This document shows positions 53,424 through 63,500 of a stretch of DNA of 64,000 bases, piece after piece. The DNA comes from Anaerovibrio lipolyticus DSM 3074 (GTDB lineage: Bacteria > Bacillota > Negativicutes > Selenomonadales > Selenomonadaceae): contig NZ_FQYW01000009.1 of the NCBI RefSeq assembly GCF_900141865.1, forward strand, positions 92,483 through 156,482, read 5' to 3'. Within the stretch, counting starts at the first letter, position 1. Each line of letters opens with the position of its first letter. The notes beneath the pieces are model-generated. The model searched no databases. It saw only the letters and a program-made list of their open reading frames with translations, and was not told the origin of the DNA. Both the position numbers and the translations under genes were made by a program.

Positions 53424-55124
53424 TTACATCCCAGCTACAGGCTCCTTGGATTCTTCCTCATCATCCTCTACTCGGCCTGAAATAAGCTCCTTGCCGCAGT
53501 GCTTAACCACCATAACTGCCAAGGTCATAAGAGCCAGAGCCAAAATCAGCTGAAGACCATCCACCATAAATACGAAGTCACCGGTACCCAGCTTGGTGTA
53601 GATGCCCATAACACTGAGAACCAATGCACTCATGGTAACCAGGAACATAAAGGTCATTGGCACGTAGAGCATCCAGCCCTTGCGGCCAGTAGTACGGAGG
53701 AATACAGCCAAAGCAATAAGAACCAAAGCTGACAGAAGCTGATTAGCAGCACCAAAGAGTGGCCAGATGTTCATATAGCCTGCCAGACACAGGAGATAAG
53801 CCAATAAAAGGGTAACTGCGGTAGATACATAATTATTACTAAAGAATTTTGCCACAGCATTCTGTTCTTCACCTTCATCAGCCGCAAACAGCTCCTGCAG
53901 GGACATGCGACCGATACGGGCAACAGAATCAATAGTAGTCATTGCCAAGGCAGATACACACATGGTCATAAAGCAAACTGCCACATGCTGTGGAAGACCA
54001 AACATCATAAAGAATCCACCCACGGCCCCGGCAAAGGTCTGGAAAGGAGTACCCTGTGGCAATACACCATCGCTGGCAGCGGAGCAAACAATTACAAGAG
54101 CCACAACACCAAGCAGGGATTCAACAAGCATAGCTCCATAACCTACGGACAGCATATCCTTTTCATTATTGACAGTCTTGGAGGAGGTACCGGAGGAAAC
54201 GAGGCTATGGAAGCCGGACACCGCACCACAAGCAATGGTGATAAAGAGAATTGGGAACAAGCTCAAACCATTTACCTCAAAGCCAACAAAGGCAGGCATG
54301 TTGATGGTAGGATTTGCCACCAAAACACCGATAACAGCTCCTGCCAGCATACCAAGAAGCAGGAAGGAAGACAGATAATCACGAGGCTGCATCAAAAGCC
54401 ACATAGGAAGTACAGAAGCAATGAAGCAATAACCAAATACCACATAACGCCATACAGTGGCATCAAAGTACATAGGGAACGCAATACCAGCAGTCATCAT
54501 AGCAAGGAAAAGAACAAAGCCTACAGCCAGCTTTACCCCTTCCTTAGGCTGGAATTTACGGATAAAGAAACCAAAGCCCATGGCTACAAAGATGTACAGC
54601 ATGGAAATAGATGCTGCGGAAGCATTTGGAACTGCCAGACTGCCATCCTTGGCAAAGCCATTGAAGGTGTTGGCAACGATGTCTGCAAAAGCGGCGATTA
54701 CCAATAGGGTGAACAGCCAGCAGAACAGCAGGAACAGACGACGGCCTGTTTTACCCACATACTGTTCAATAAGCAACCCCATGGACTTACCCTGATTTTT
54801 TACAGAAGCATAAAGAGCGGTGAAATCCTGAACTGCACCGAAGAACACACCACCCACCAGCAGCCAGAGAAGTGCAGGAAGCCAGCCAAACATAGCGGCA
54901 ATAATCGGTCCAGTTATAGGGCCTGCTCCTGCGATAGATGAGAACTGATCGGCAAATACTGTAAACCTTGATGCAGGAGAATAATCCTTGCCATCCTCAA
55001 ATTCATGAGCCGGAGTTTTGGCATCCACATCAATACCCCAGGTGTTTACCAGCCATCTGCCGTAAACGAGATAGGCTGTTGCAAAAAATACAATTGCAAA
55101 ACCAACGACCATTAATCCATTCAT
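53424..55124 (-). CDS. cstA: CstA-family peptide/pyruvate transporter
   Basis: 566 residues from ATG 55124 (AAGGAA upstream). About 16 membrane segments with family blocks RFTVFADQFSSIAGAGPITG, GGVFFGAVQDFTALYAS, CGAVSGFHSLVSSGTSSKTV and GAANQLLSALVLIALAVFL. The family imports pyruvate or peptides during starvation. Here a T-box leader makes it respond to uncharged tRNA, so it probably imports amino-acid-containing substrates. Confidence 0.9.
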   Translation of the reverse strand: MNGLMVVGFAIVFFATAYLVYGRWLVNTWGIDVDAKTPAHEFEDGKDYSPASRFTVFADQFSSIAGAGPITGPIIAAMFGWLPALLWLLVGGVFFGAVQDFTALYASVKNQGKSMGLLIEQYVGKTGRRLFLLFCWLFTLLVIAAFADIVANTFNGFAKDGSLAVPNASAASISMLYIFVAMGFGFFIRKFQPKEGVKLAVGFVLFLAMMTAGIAFPMYFDATVWRYVVFGYCFIASVLPMWLLMQPRDYLSSFLLLGMLAGAVIGVLVANPTINMPAFVGFEVNGLSLFPILFITIACGAVSGFHSLVSSGTSSKTVNNEKDMLSVGYGAMLVESLLGVVALVIVCSAASDGVLPQGTPFQTFAGAVGGFFMMFGLPQHVAVCFMTMCVSALAMTTIDSVARIGRMSLQELFAADEGEEQNAVAKFFSNNYVSTAVTLLLAYLLCLAGYMNIWPLFGAANQLLSALVLIALAVFLRTTGRKGWMLYVPMTFMFLVTMSALVLSVMGIYTKLGTGDFVFMVDGLQLILALALMTLAVMVVKHCGKELISGRVEDDEEESKEPVAGM

Positions 55125-55186
55125 AATAATTCCTTCTTTCAAGATTAATAATAGAAACATTAGGCCTCACAACACCAACAAAAAAT

Positions 55187-55470
55187 CCTCCGTCCTCAAT
55201 TTCTTGAAGACGAAGGATTAACTCCGCGGTACCACTTCTCTTACTGTCTATACAGACAGCCACTTTATAGCAGACCAGCATCTGCCCTTTTTGATAACGG
55301 TGAAGACACCGGAGAAACTTATTGCAGTATACCTATACTGGGTTCAGTCCTCTGCTGACAGGTGATAAAATACAGAATATGCTTTGCCTCACTCACACCA
55401 CATTGAAGCTCGCTGAAAAGCACTACATCTGCACTCGCGTCCTGAGTCTTTGCATTTGTGTTGTTTTGTT
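55187..55470 (-). ncRNA. T-box riboswitch controlling cstA
   Basis: The leader has Stem I with the distal-loop motif AATGTGGTGTGAG, an intermediate stem region, and the T-box antiterminator sequence GTGGTACCGCGGAG (55222-55235), which pairs with a tRNA acceptor end. A terminator (ATCCTTCGTC/GACGGAGGAT plus TTTTTT, 55187-55219) follows immediately. The amino acid specifier is not certain; an ATC before ACC on the 3' side of Stem I (about 55362) is one candidate. Confidence 0.9.
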
Positions 55471-55477
55471 GTGACAT

Positions 55478-55506
55478 ATAGTAACACTATCCCTAATATA
55501 GGTCAA
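55478..55506 (-). promoter_or_regulatory. Promoter of the T-box-cstA transcript
   Basis: TTGACC and TACTAT are separated by 17 bases on the minus strand just upstream of the T-box leader. Confidence 0.75.
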
Positions 55507-55632
55507 GAAAAATATTTGATTTTGTAATATTTTTTTATAAAAACAGCAAACTGTCAGACAATTGTGTGCAAATTATCCCTTTTTGTAGGACAATATTTTA
55601 TATAGTCCACTGTAAAAATACATTGTTGTATT

Positions 55633-56172
55633 TTAAATAGAATCATTTTGCATAGCCGTAATAATTCGCTCCGTTGGTAGAAAATGAAGAATAAGACAGC
55701 AAATAATTATCTCAGGTATAACTGTACATCCGTTATAAATAGCAGAATACACCACAGGAGATGTTCCTTCCGGTGCGTATGAGCCAAAAAACACCACTCC
55801 AGAAGTAAAATGACACATGAACTTTAAAATATACGCCACCATGGCACCTAAAATAATTCGCTTTTTAAATATAGACACCACTGCCATGGCCATATAAGGG
55901 AATGGATAATCAAACAATACCTGAACTGGGTGATAAAAATACGGATCCATCATAAGTCCAATAATACCACAAATAAAACCAGCCAAAAGAGCAATACGAC
56001 CACCATAACAGCAAGCCAACAATATGAGAGGTATCATAGTACCAAAACCCACATCGCCCCCCTGAGGCATTTTGAAAAAACGAATCTGATTAAGCACTAT
56101 TGTCATGGTAATAACCAGAGCCGTGCGTGAAATTATTTGTGCAGAAAAATGGTTATTATTTACTGAAATCAT
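55633..56172 (-). CDS. thiT: Thiamine ECF-transporter substrate-binding subunit
   Basis: 179 residues with about six membrane helices. MPQGGDVGFGTMIPLILLAC and HPVQVLFDYPFPYMAMAV match ThiT, where a conserved GG..P and Q.LLDY line the thiamine site. It needs an ECF energising module encoded elsewhere. GGAG precedes ATG 56172 and TATAAT lies near 56215. No TPP riboswitch fits in the short leader. Confidence 0.8.
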   Translation of the reverse strand: MISVNNNHFSAQIISRTALVITMTIVLNQIRFFKMPQGGDVGFGTMIPLILLACCYGGRIALLAGFICGIIGLMMDPYFYHPVQVLFDYPFPYMAMAVVSIFKKRIILGAMVAYILKFMCHFTSGVVFFGSYAPEGTSPVVYSAIYNGCTVIPEIIICCLILHFLPTERIITAMQNDSI

Positions 56173-56381
56173 ATTAACTACTCCAAACTTTATTTAATAA
56201 AAACTCTTATTATTATACAACAAAAAATCTGTGTATTAAAAATTATTATTTATTATCTTTGATGTGCTATTTTTTCACCTAAAAGATTGGACTCATTTCC
56301 CTTGCTTACATATTGCAATTTAGGTAGAATTGAATTAATGGATAATGTGTATATTTTATATGATGTTAGGGAGGTCTCTTC

Positions 56382-58490
56382 TTGGAGAAGATTAAAATTG
56401 AAAAGGGTCAAACCCTTTACCAGTGTGACGAACCAGTGGAATATTTGGATATCGTCCTGACTGGTGAAATTGCCATGACAGACGGCACCAACACAGAGGT
56501 AATTCTCACCAATGGCTCTATGATAGGGGCAACATACAAGCCAGGTGAAAGATATACCTTTAATTATGTGGCAAAAGACACCACTATCATCCTGCGCTTT
56601 GATTATGAATCCGAGGATGATATTGTAACCGCCGTAACCAGTACCCCTGCTGTGGCCCCTGCAATTGCTTCTGCCAGCATGGAAGCAGTAAAAAACACGC
56701 TCCATGCTTTATCTGAGGCTACAGATGCCGCAAATGATCTCTGCAAAGAACTAAAATACAATTACAATGAATATCAGTTTATGTGTGTACAGCTGGGAAA
56801 AGCTCCATCAAAATATCCTCTGCTGGATGTTTTGGCTGCACCAGAGCCTTCTGAGGCCCTTTCGGGCTGGCAGGCAGATATTTGTAATGCCTTCTGTGAT
56901 AACAAGGATGAGCTGGAAAAGAGCTTCTACCCGCTCAATGTAAACTTCTGTGTTGAAACAGTTATGCGTGCCACTTCTCTTGGCCATTACTTCATACAGG
57001 AGCTTCTTTCTGTTCTGGAATTTATTAACACCACTAAGTCTACATCTGCTGACTTCACTTCAGAATTCTATGATGTTAAGTCTCGTGTTGGCGGTAACAG
57101 CTCTGCTTCATCCGGTGCTGCTCCAGCCATCAAGAATGCAATTGATATGATTTTGGCATTCTCTGGTGTGGATTCTGAGGTGGCTGATAACTTCCGCAAG
57201 GATGTTAAGGCATATATAGATGTTGAGGACCGCCATTCCCACTCTGATGAAATGCGCCGCCTCCGCAGAAGCCTTTGTGATGGCTTCTATAAGATTTACG
57301 AGGAAGCATTCTATAAGAGCCTGGAAACTGACCACCTGCCTGTAGAGGTTCAGATGTTCTTCTACTTCGGCTTCGTTGACGAGGGCATGGCCGGTGAAGC
57401 CAATACCGAGTTCCTTTACAAGACTGTAGTAGGCTGGGAGCATGATCCACAGGGACGCATCCTTTCCTTCTACGATTGGCTGGTAAAGATCTACAAGGGC
57501 GAGGCAATGCCTTCCAAGAATGAGTTTGACAGTGACTGGCTGGATTATCTCCGTGAGGAGGTCCGCAACAATAGAATGACTCAGAAAGAGGCTGACAAGC
57601 TGAAGGAAGACGGTCGTGCCAAGGTTGATTATGAGATTCACAACATGTTCATGGGCGCCAACAAGACAACCCATGGTCATCTGGCCTCCTTCGTGCCAAT
57701 GTTTAACGCCCAGGATGTGATTCGTCCACTGGATAAATGCCTCCTTACCCCATCAAATGTAAGAGCATCCTTCCAGAAGGTTTTGGACATTGATTACAGT
57801 CTGTTTTACCGTCCGGCGCTGAAATCTTATCCTGAGTTCAAGATTCAGCATTTCATGTACAACACTGAAATTAAGCCATATATTATCCTGATGCCAAATA
57901 TTGGTACCCGCGGTCTTATGTGGCAAGAGGTAGAAGGTCCTCGTAAGGAGACCCCTGCCCACATGATGCTGTCCATCTTCCATACTGAGGATTTGGATGC
58001 AACTGTTGTAAAGATGTGTGCCTTCTTCCGTTGGGAAATGTGCCGTCGTATCATGGGTGTACGCTACTCTGATATTTCCGAGCCATCCCTTACCTCCGAG
58101 TACACCAACTATCTCCAGTTCTACCGCAAGAACGGTTACCTCTCCAGTGACGCCAAGGAAAGCATCAAAATGGCGCTGCAGAAGGCCCGCAACGATTATA
58201 AGGTAGTATTTGTGGCTGACTATGAGAAATATATCCTCAATGAGGCACAGGGTATGTCCCGTCTTAACAAGGAAGCCCGTGAAATTCTCTTTAAATACTG
58301 CACCTTCTCTGCTAAATACCGCAGCCTCCGTGGCAGTACACCACAATACTCACAGCTGTGCGAGGCCTTTAAGCTGTCCCAGGCCAACCGCCTCCACAAT
58401 CTGGATCTGACCCTCAGAAAAATGAAGAGCATCAATCCAGATGGCATAGCTCCGGAGGTTCCTTCTGAGATTGAATTTGCAAAGCTGTAA
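56382..58490 (+). CDS. Large protein with N-terminal cyclic-nucleotide-binding-like domain, function unknown
   Basis: 702 residues from a TTG at 56382 (AGGGAGG, 7-base spacing). Residues 1-85 resemble a cNMP-binding beta-roll (IKIEKGQTLYQCDEPVEYLD, VLTGEIAMTDG, NGSMIGATYKPGERY). The long remainder is soluble and helical, with no transmembrane segments and no recognised catalytic motif; it includes FFYFGFVDEGMAGEANTEFL and PYIILMPNIGTRGLMWQEVE. Codon usage is strongly optimised, implying abundance. It could be a cyclic-nucleotide-responsive structural or regulatory protein. Confidence 0.7.
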   Translation: MEKIKIEKGQTLYQCDEPVEYLDIVLTGEIAMTDGTNTEVILTNGSMIGATYKPGERYTFNYVAKDTTIILRFDYESEDDIVTAVTSTPAVAPAIASASMEAVKNTLHALSEATDAANDLCKELKYNYNEYQFMCVQLGKAPSKYPLLDVLAAPEPSEALSGWQADICNAFCDNKDELEKSFYPLNVNFCVETVMRATSLGHYFIQELLSVLEFINTTKSTSADFTSEFYDVKSRVGGNSSASSGAAPAIKNAIDMILAFSGVDSEVADNFRKDVKAYIDVEDRHSHSDEMRRLRRSLCDGFYKIYEEAFYKSLETDHLPVEVQMFFYFGFVDEGMAGEANTEFLYKTVVGWEHDPQGRILSFYDWLVKIYKGEAMPSKNEFDSDWLDYLREEVRNNRMTQKEADKLKEDGRAKVDYEIHNMFMGANKTTHGHLASFVPMFNAQDVIRPLDKCLLTPSNVRASFQKVLDIDYSLFYRPALKSYPEFKIQHFMYNTEIKPYIILMPNIGTRGLMWQEVEGPRKETPAHMMLSIFHTEDLDATVVKMCAFFRWEMCRRIMGVRYSDISEPSLTSEYTNYLQFYRKNGYLSSDAKESIKMALQKARNDYKVVFVADYEKYILNEAQGMSRLNKEAREILFKYCTFSAKYRSLRGSTPQYSQLCEAFKLSQANRLHNLDLTLRKMKSINPDGIAPEVPSEIEFAKL

Positions 58491-58534
58491 ACAGTATGAA
58501 TATCAAAACATGATTTAGCAATCAAATCCACAAA

Positions 58535-58580
58535 ACGACCTACCAGAGTATCTTAACAAACTCTGATAGGCCGTTTTCAT
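58535..58580. terminator. Bidirectional terminator between the cNMP-domain gene and cdd
   Basis: ACGACCTACCAGAGT pairs with ACTCTGATAGGCCGT (two mismatches), followed by TTTTC. Confidence 0.8.
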
Positions 58581-58610
58581 ATTACCTATTCTCAAGCATT
58601 CTTACACTGA

Positions 58611-59057
58611 TTATGTTGTAATAGAGCTATGCTCATTTAAAAAATCAGGACCGAAGCTCATGGGAAGAAGCTCTGCCAAGGTCATTTCCTTAAAATCTTC
58701 CGTGGATTTTCCCATAATAACCTTGATTTCTTCGGGTTTGCCAAACTCCCTCATCACCTGTCGGCACACACCGCAGGGGGCGCAATAATCCCGTATTTTC
58801 CCATCTGGCCCCCCCACAATGGCCACCGCCACCAGCTTGGCAGCCTTATCCTGGGCTATGGCATGAAAAATAGCATTTCTCTCCGCACATATCCCCGCCG
58901 GATAGGAAGCATTTTCCACATTCACCCCAGTGTACACCTTCCCATCCGACATTAGCACCGCCGCTGATACATAAAAATGCGAGTACGGCGCATACGCGTG
59001 GGATATATTATCCAGTGCCTTTTGTATGAGGTCTTTGCGGTTAAAATCTATGGCCAT
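58611..59057 (-). CDS. cdd: Cytidine deaminase
   Basis: 148 residues. The substrate motif GVNVENASYPAGICAERNA includes the catalytic Glu and first zinc Cys; PCGVCRQVMREF supplies the other two Cys. This is the short homotetrameric type. It deaminates cytidine and deoxycytidine for pyrimidine salvage. Confidence 0.95.
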   Translation of the reverse strand: MAIDFNRKDLIQKALDNISHAYAPYSHFYVSAAVLMSDGKVYTGVNVENASYPAGICAERNAIFHAIAQDKAAKLVAVAIVGGPDGKIRDYCAPCGVCRQVMREFGKPEEIKVIMGKSTEDFKEMTLAELLPMSFGPDFLNEHSSITT

Positions 59058-59124
59058 AATTCTGCTCCTTTTATATTTTAAATGACCAGTTATTCGATAT
59101 TTCCGAATAACTGACTACTGCCCT

Positions 59125-59862
59125 TTACTGCTCCATCATCAGCTTATCACAAAGGGGCAGAAGCTGTTCCAGTCGTTCTACTATGCGACGCTGTTCGGAT
59201 AATGGTGGAATAGGTAATATTATACTTCCTAGTTTATCATTTGAAATGTGAATAATAATATTACCTGTTGCCAAAGACTGTTTACATGATATTCCGTAAG
59301 GAGAATTTAGCACATAGGTCAAATATAATGGATTCATACCATGAGCAAACCACTTTGTCATATCCCCACCCATAGCCAACTCTTCTTTGCCTTCATAAGT
59401 GAGAGCCATGGCAATATCCTGTTTATTTTCTCCTGTAAGTGACATCAAAATATCGCCAAAATGAACTTTATGACAGCTATCAAACACATCAATCGATGTA
59501 CAGGAAACAGCTTGTGAAAATCTTGTGTTATAAGTTGTGTATAATTCACCATATCTTATGCAAGGTTTTCCTTCAGCTATAACTTCTGAACGTTTCAATC
59601 CAGAACCACGTTCTAATCCACCTATATTCCCTAATCTTACCCATTCCCAATTCTCTGGGATCTCAAAAGGAATTTCATCCTCCGTAATAGCTGGCATGGG
59701 CTTGGATTTCTTGATTTTCCCTTCTTTTACAAGTTTTTCTTTTTCAAGTTTTATCTCTTTCAGAAGTTCCTTGGCAGTGCCTTCTTCGGGGCGTTGTTCC
59801 ACTAGCTTTCCTTCAATAGCCCGCTGTAATATGCTGTTTTTTAGCTGTTGCGCCGTCATCAT
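59125..59862 (-). CDS. hsdS: Type I restriction specificity subunit, half-size
   Basis: 245 residues starting MMTAQQLKNSILQRAIEGKL, a typical HsdS N-terminal conserved helix. One target-recognition domain (about 65-215; ENWEWVRLGNIGGLERGSG ... LPIPPLSEQRRIVERLEQLL) ends in the central conserved region; a usual HsdS has two and about 400 residues. It may work as a dimer, giving a palindromic bipartite site, or be a truncated or phase-switching cassette. hsdM is not in the window. Confidence 0.85.
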   Translation of the reverse strand: MMTAQQLKNSILQRAIEGKLVEQRPEEGTAKELLKEIKLEKEKLVKEGKIKKSKPMPAITEDEIPFEIPENWEWVRLGNIGGLERGSGLKRSEVIAEGKPCIRYGELYTTYNTRFSQAVSCTSIDVFDSCHKVHFGDILMSLTGENKQDIAMALTYEGKEELAMGGDMTKWFAHGMNPLYLTYVLNSPYGISCKQSLATGNIIIHISNDKLGSIILPIPPLSEQRRIVERLEQLLPLCDKLMMEQ

Positions 59863-60042
59863 ATAGATTTTATCCCTTCTGAAAGTGCAACAGTTTGTTG
59901 CACTATTTATTTTTAGTAAAATAGTTATTTTGTATTATTATTGTAAGTATATATTAACATTTACTTTATATAATTATAAAAGATATGTTATAATTAAATT
60001 GCTGCTTTTCCCCTATACTACGGTAGCAGAGGGAGGTGTCTT

Positions 60043-60129
60043 ATGAACCATTTAACCTTCCTTGAATCTGTTATTGCAGGTATAGTAGCCTTCTATATTT
60101 GTAAATGGCTGGACAGATTCTTAAAATAA
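60043..60129 (+). CDS. 28-residue membrane peptide, candidate type I toxin
   Basis: ATG 60043, with GGGAGG 6 bases upstream, opens MNHLTFLESVIAGIVAFYIC followed by KWLDRFLK: a single hydrophobic helix with a charged end, like Fst/Ldr-type toxins. A TATAAT lies at 59989-59994. The 5' leader can pair CTGCT with AGCAG and CCCCT with AGGGAG, which could hide the ribosome site. Two degraded tandem copies follow. The toxic nature is inference. Confidence 0.65.
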   Translation: MNHLTFLESVIAGIVAFYICKWLDRFLK

Positions 60130-60170
60130 GCAGTCAGCCGAAGACTGAGCACGGTCTATAAACGTGCAAG

Positions 60171-60216
60171 AACCCCTGTGATAAGTGTAGCAGACTCATC
60201 ACAGGGGTTCATCTTT
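60171..60216 (+). terminator. Terminator of the small peptide gene
   Basis: A perfect 12-bp stem AACCCCTGTGAT/ATCACAGGGGTT, then a CATCTTTT tail. Confidence 0.85.
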
Positions 60217-60224
60217 TGGTGAAT

Positions 60225-60430
60225 ATGAACCATCAACCTTCTTAAACACCATTTGCCTTGCAATAATTATACCCCATAAAACATTACCTTGCAAGTATAG
60301 TTGCTTACTATATTTGCAAGTGGCTTGACAGACACCTGCCATAAGCAGCCAGCCCCGACTGAGCACGGCCGTTAAAAGTGCAAGACCCTCGAAGATGATA
60401 GTTTTCCAGGCCATTCATCTATCGAGGGTC
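60225..60430 (+). pseudogene. Decayed second copy of the small peptide cassette
   Basis: It begins ATGAACCATCAACCTTC, like the intact copy, but stops after five codons. The remaining reading frame, ASIVAYYICKWLDRHLP, is still recognisable at about 60292-60342, followed by the shared AAGCAGCCAGCC...GACTGAGCACGG block and a terminator (60384-60430). It has lost its start region by insertion and frameshift. Confidence 0.72.
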
Positions 60431-60496
60431 TCTTTTTGTGCCTATATGTCGTTAGTCAATCTTTTCCTACAACAATTATAGATTTTTCAGAAAAAA

Positions 60497-60546
60497 AAGT
60501 CAATAAATGTGCAAGAACCCCTGAGATGTAAGTGTACCAGACCTCA
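60497..60546 (+). repeat. Third, 3'-only copy of the small peptide cassette
   Basis: AAATGTGCAAGAACCCCTGA and the following AAGTGTACCAGAC match the 3' part of the first cassette (from about 60160). Only this tail remains, immediately before the hsdR stop. Confidence 0.65.
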
Positions 60547-60551
60547 TATAA

Positions 60552-63500
60552 CTACAAAACATCTGCAATTTCTTCAGAATTTCTCTTTATCTGGGCCACG
60601 CGCTCCATAATCAGTTTTACTGTAGGCATTTTATCCCTAAACAGTACGCTCACTCCACCCCCAAAATTCTTGAACGGCTGCTGACTAAAGGTCTTTTTCA
60701 CATCAACAATATTACCATTCTTCACGATATAGGTAATAATCATGTTCACAAAATCAATCTGCTTGCTATTAAGGTTTCCTTGGGATATAAATTCACTAAA
60801 TGCCTCATTTACCGCAGACTGCTCCATACCTACGATTTCACGAACCAACAGGCCAATAGGCTTTTCACCATAATCCTTGGTATATTCGTCCTTTGTGCCC
60901 AGCTCCCGCCACAAAATATCTTCCAGCATTTTCATGTCCACAGATGTCAACGGCTTATTATTGCGAAGCTTATACACCGCCAAGGTATCTTCGTGACATT
61001 TTAAATAGCTCTGCACCCGTTCCCTATATGGCTTTAACTGGGTGCCGCCACTCAATGGCTCCCCTGGATTAATATCGGTGAAGTTATCTTCAAAGTGGGA
61101 ATAGTATATCTTTTGCTTCTCCTTATCAATGAACTGCATCAGCTCTCTAAGAGCTTCTCTGGCCTGCTCATAGTCCGGCAGTCTTGATTCATTCCAATAC
61201 TCATCCGTCAGCACCCGCTCAATAAGCTCACGCTTGGCAGCTACCTGAGGAATAGTATACTTCTTTGTAAGCATTGTACAGCTCTCCACCACAATGCCCC
61301 TTGGCTTATCTATACTGGTTTTATTAAGATTTCCAAGCATAATGCTGTACATCACAAAATCAAACCGCCGTGCCAGCTCATCCTTGTCCTTTGGCACAAT
61401 AATCGGAGCGATCTTGTTTTTTATCTCTGCAACCTTTATCTCATTCAAATCCTGCCAATTATTTATATCACGATAGGTGTCCACCTGTTCTCGCCGCATC
61501 TTCACCCGGAAGCTATCATCATTCAGACTGGTCACATCGTGACACATATCCTCTACTAATGAGCGTCTGAAAGCAACATATTCCTCATCGGCAGTGTATT
61601 CTGCTTCCTGCAGCGAACGCAATATTTCCGTCTTAGTATTAAAAATTCTCTCTACCAAGGTAAGTTGTTTACGATTTTCCTGACCATTGGTATTTTCCCT
61701 AAAGAAATCAAAATTACCACAAAAATCAAAAATAAGGAACTTCTCCTTATCTTGCCCTGGTCCAAACAAATCCTTGCAAAGACGAGTTCCACGGCCAATC
61801 ATCTGCCAGAATTTTGAATAGCTCTTAACCTTCTTGTAAAATACCAAATTAAGAATTTCAGGCACATCAATACCAGTGTCCAGCATATCTACCGACACCG
61901 CAATTTGAGGGTATTTATCCTTGGTGCTAAACTCATCCAGCAAGCTGTCCGCATATTTAATACTGTAATCAATTTCTTTGATAAAATCCCCGCCGTATTC
62001 CGGGAACAGCTTATTAAACCGCTCAACGATAGCCTTGGCGTGTAGACTACTACGGGCAAATATGATAGTCTTGCCTAAAATATCACCGCCGGATACCTTC
62101 AAGCCCTTGTCCATAAGCTCTTTCAGCATATTATCTATAGTATCCTGATTAAACAGCCACTTATTAATCGCAGTATTAGGCACTTCCTTAGTAACACTGA
62201 TCGCAGGATCATCAGCAAAGGTTTCCTCAAAATGACGCTTTTCCTCCTGAGAAAGCTCATCATAATGAACACCATTCTCCATTATCTTGTCCTTGTATTC
62301 GATAGTGCTGTACGTTACCAAATATTTCTCTGCCACGGCCGTATCCAGCTCATAGGCATAGGTAGGATTTCCCTTTTCCAAATCAAACACCCCATAGGTG
62401 TCCTTATCGATCTCACTCTTTGGAGTAGCTGTAAGGCCTACCAGCATAGCATCAAAATAATTAAATATATCCTGATACTTGTTATATACTGAACGATGGG
62501 CCTCGTCCAAAATAATAAGGTCAAAGTGCCCTGGCGTAAACAGGCGGTTGCCATCCTTACTCTTGGTCTCATCAATAGCATTCATTATAGTAGGATAGGT
62601 GGAAAAAATCATGCGGCATTGCTCTGGATCTTCTTTATTCTCCATGAGATTACAGCAAGTGAGATTTGGCAACAATTCCACAAAATTACGCTTAGCTTGT
62701 CGAACCAGAGCCGTTCTATCTGCCAAAAACAATATATTCTTCACATAATTATGCTTTAATAAAACATCCACCAAGCTAATGGCAACTCTAGTTTTTCCCG
62801 TACCGGTGGCCTGAACCACCAAAAACTTGCGGTGATGATTGGTAACATCCTCACAGATGGCAATAACTGCCGCCTTCTGATATGGCCTGTTGGTAATCTT
62901 ATCATCTATTTCTATATGAGTCAGTGGTATTCGGCTTTGCCGTCTGTCCATCTCCAGCTGCAATTCATCTTGGGTAAAAAAGCCAGAAACTGGACGCCTT
63001 GTCTCCTGCATATAGTCATTATTGTAGAAAATCTCAAAACCGTTTGTGGTAAATATCAACGGCCTGCGGCCATACTGTTTTTCCAAACAATCAGCATATA
63101 GCTTTGCTTGCTGACTCCCCACCAATGAATCCACCGACGCTTTTTTTGCCTCTACTACTGCCAATGGTAGCTGATCCTGCCCGTAAAGCACATAGTCCAC
63201 AAAGCCTTGTCCAGTAGTATTTGGCATTCCCTCCACTGGTACTTCTGGGTAACAATTAGGAAACATCACACCAGATTCAGCCAAACGCCAACCAGCATCC
63301 ATCAGCGCTACATCAATATACTTCTTCCTAGTTTCCGCTTCGCTGATCTTATCTATCTGGAAGGTGCGCTGCTGTTGATTGATCTCTTTCATCTGTTGGA
63401 GCTGGGCCATCAACTCCTTATTGGCTTTGGTCAGTTCCTCGATACTCTGGGTCTTACTATTTAATTTATCCGCTAGCTCCTGAAGCTGTTCCTTGGTCTG

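Noticed and set aside
60199..60414. A 71-codon minus-strand frame antisense to the small peptide cassettes
   Set aside because: It spans two terminators and the decayed toxin copy, with no ribosome site; it is a shadow of the repeats.
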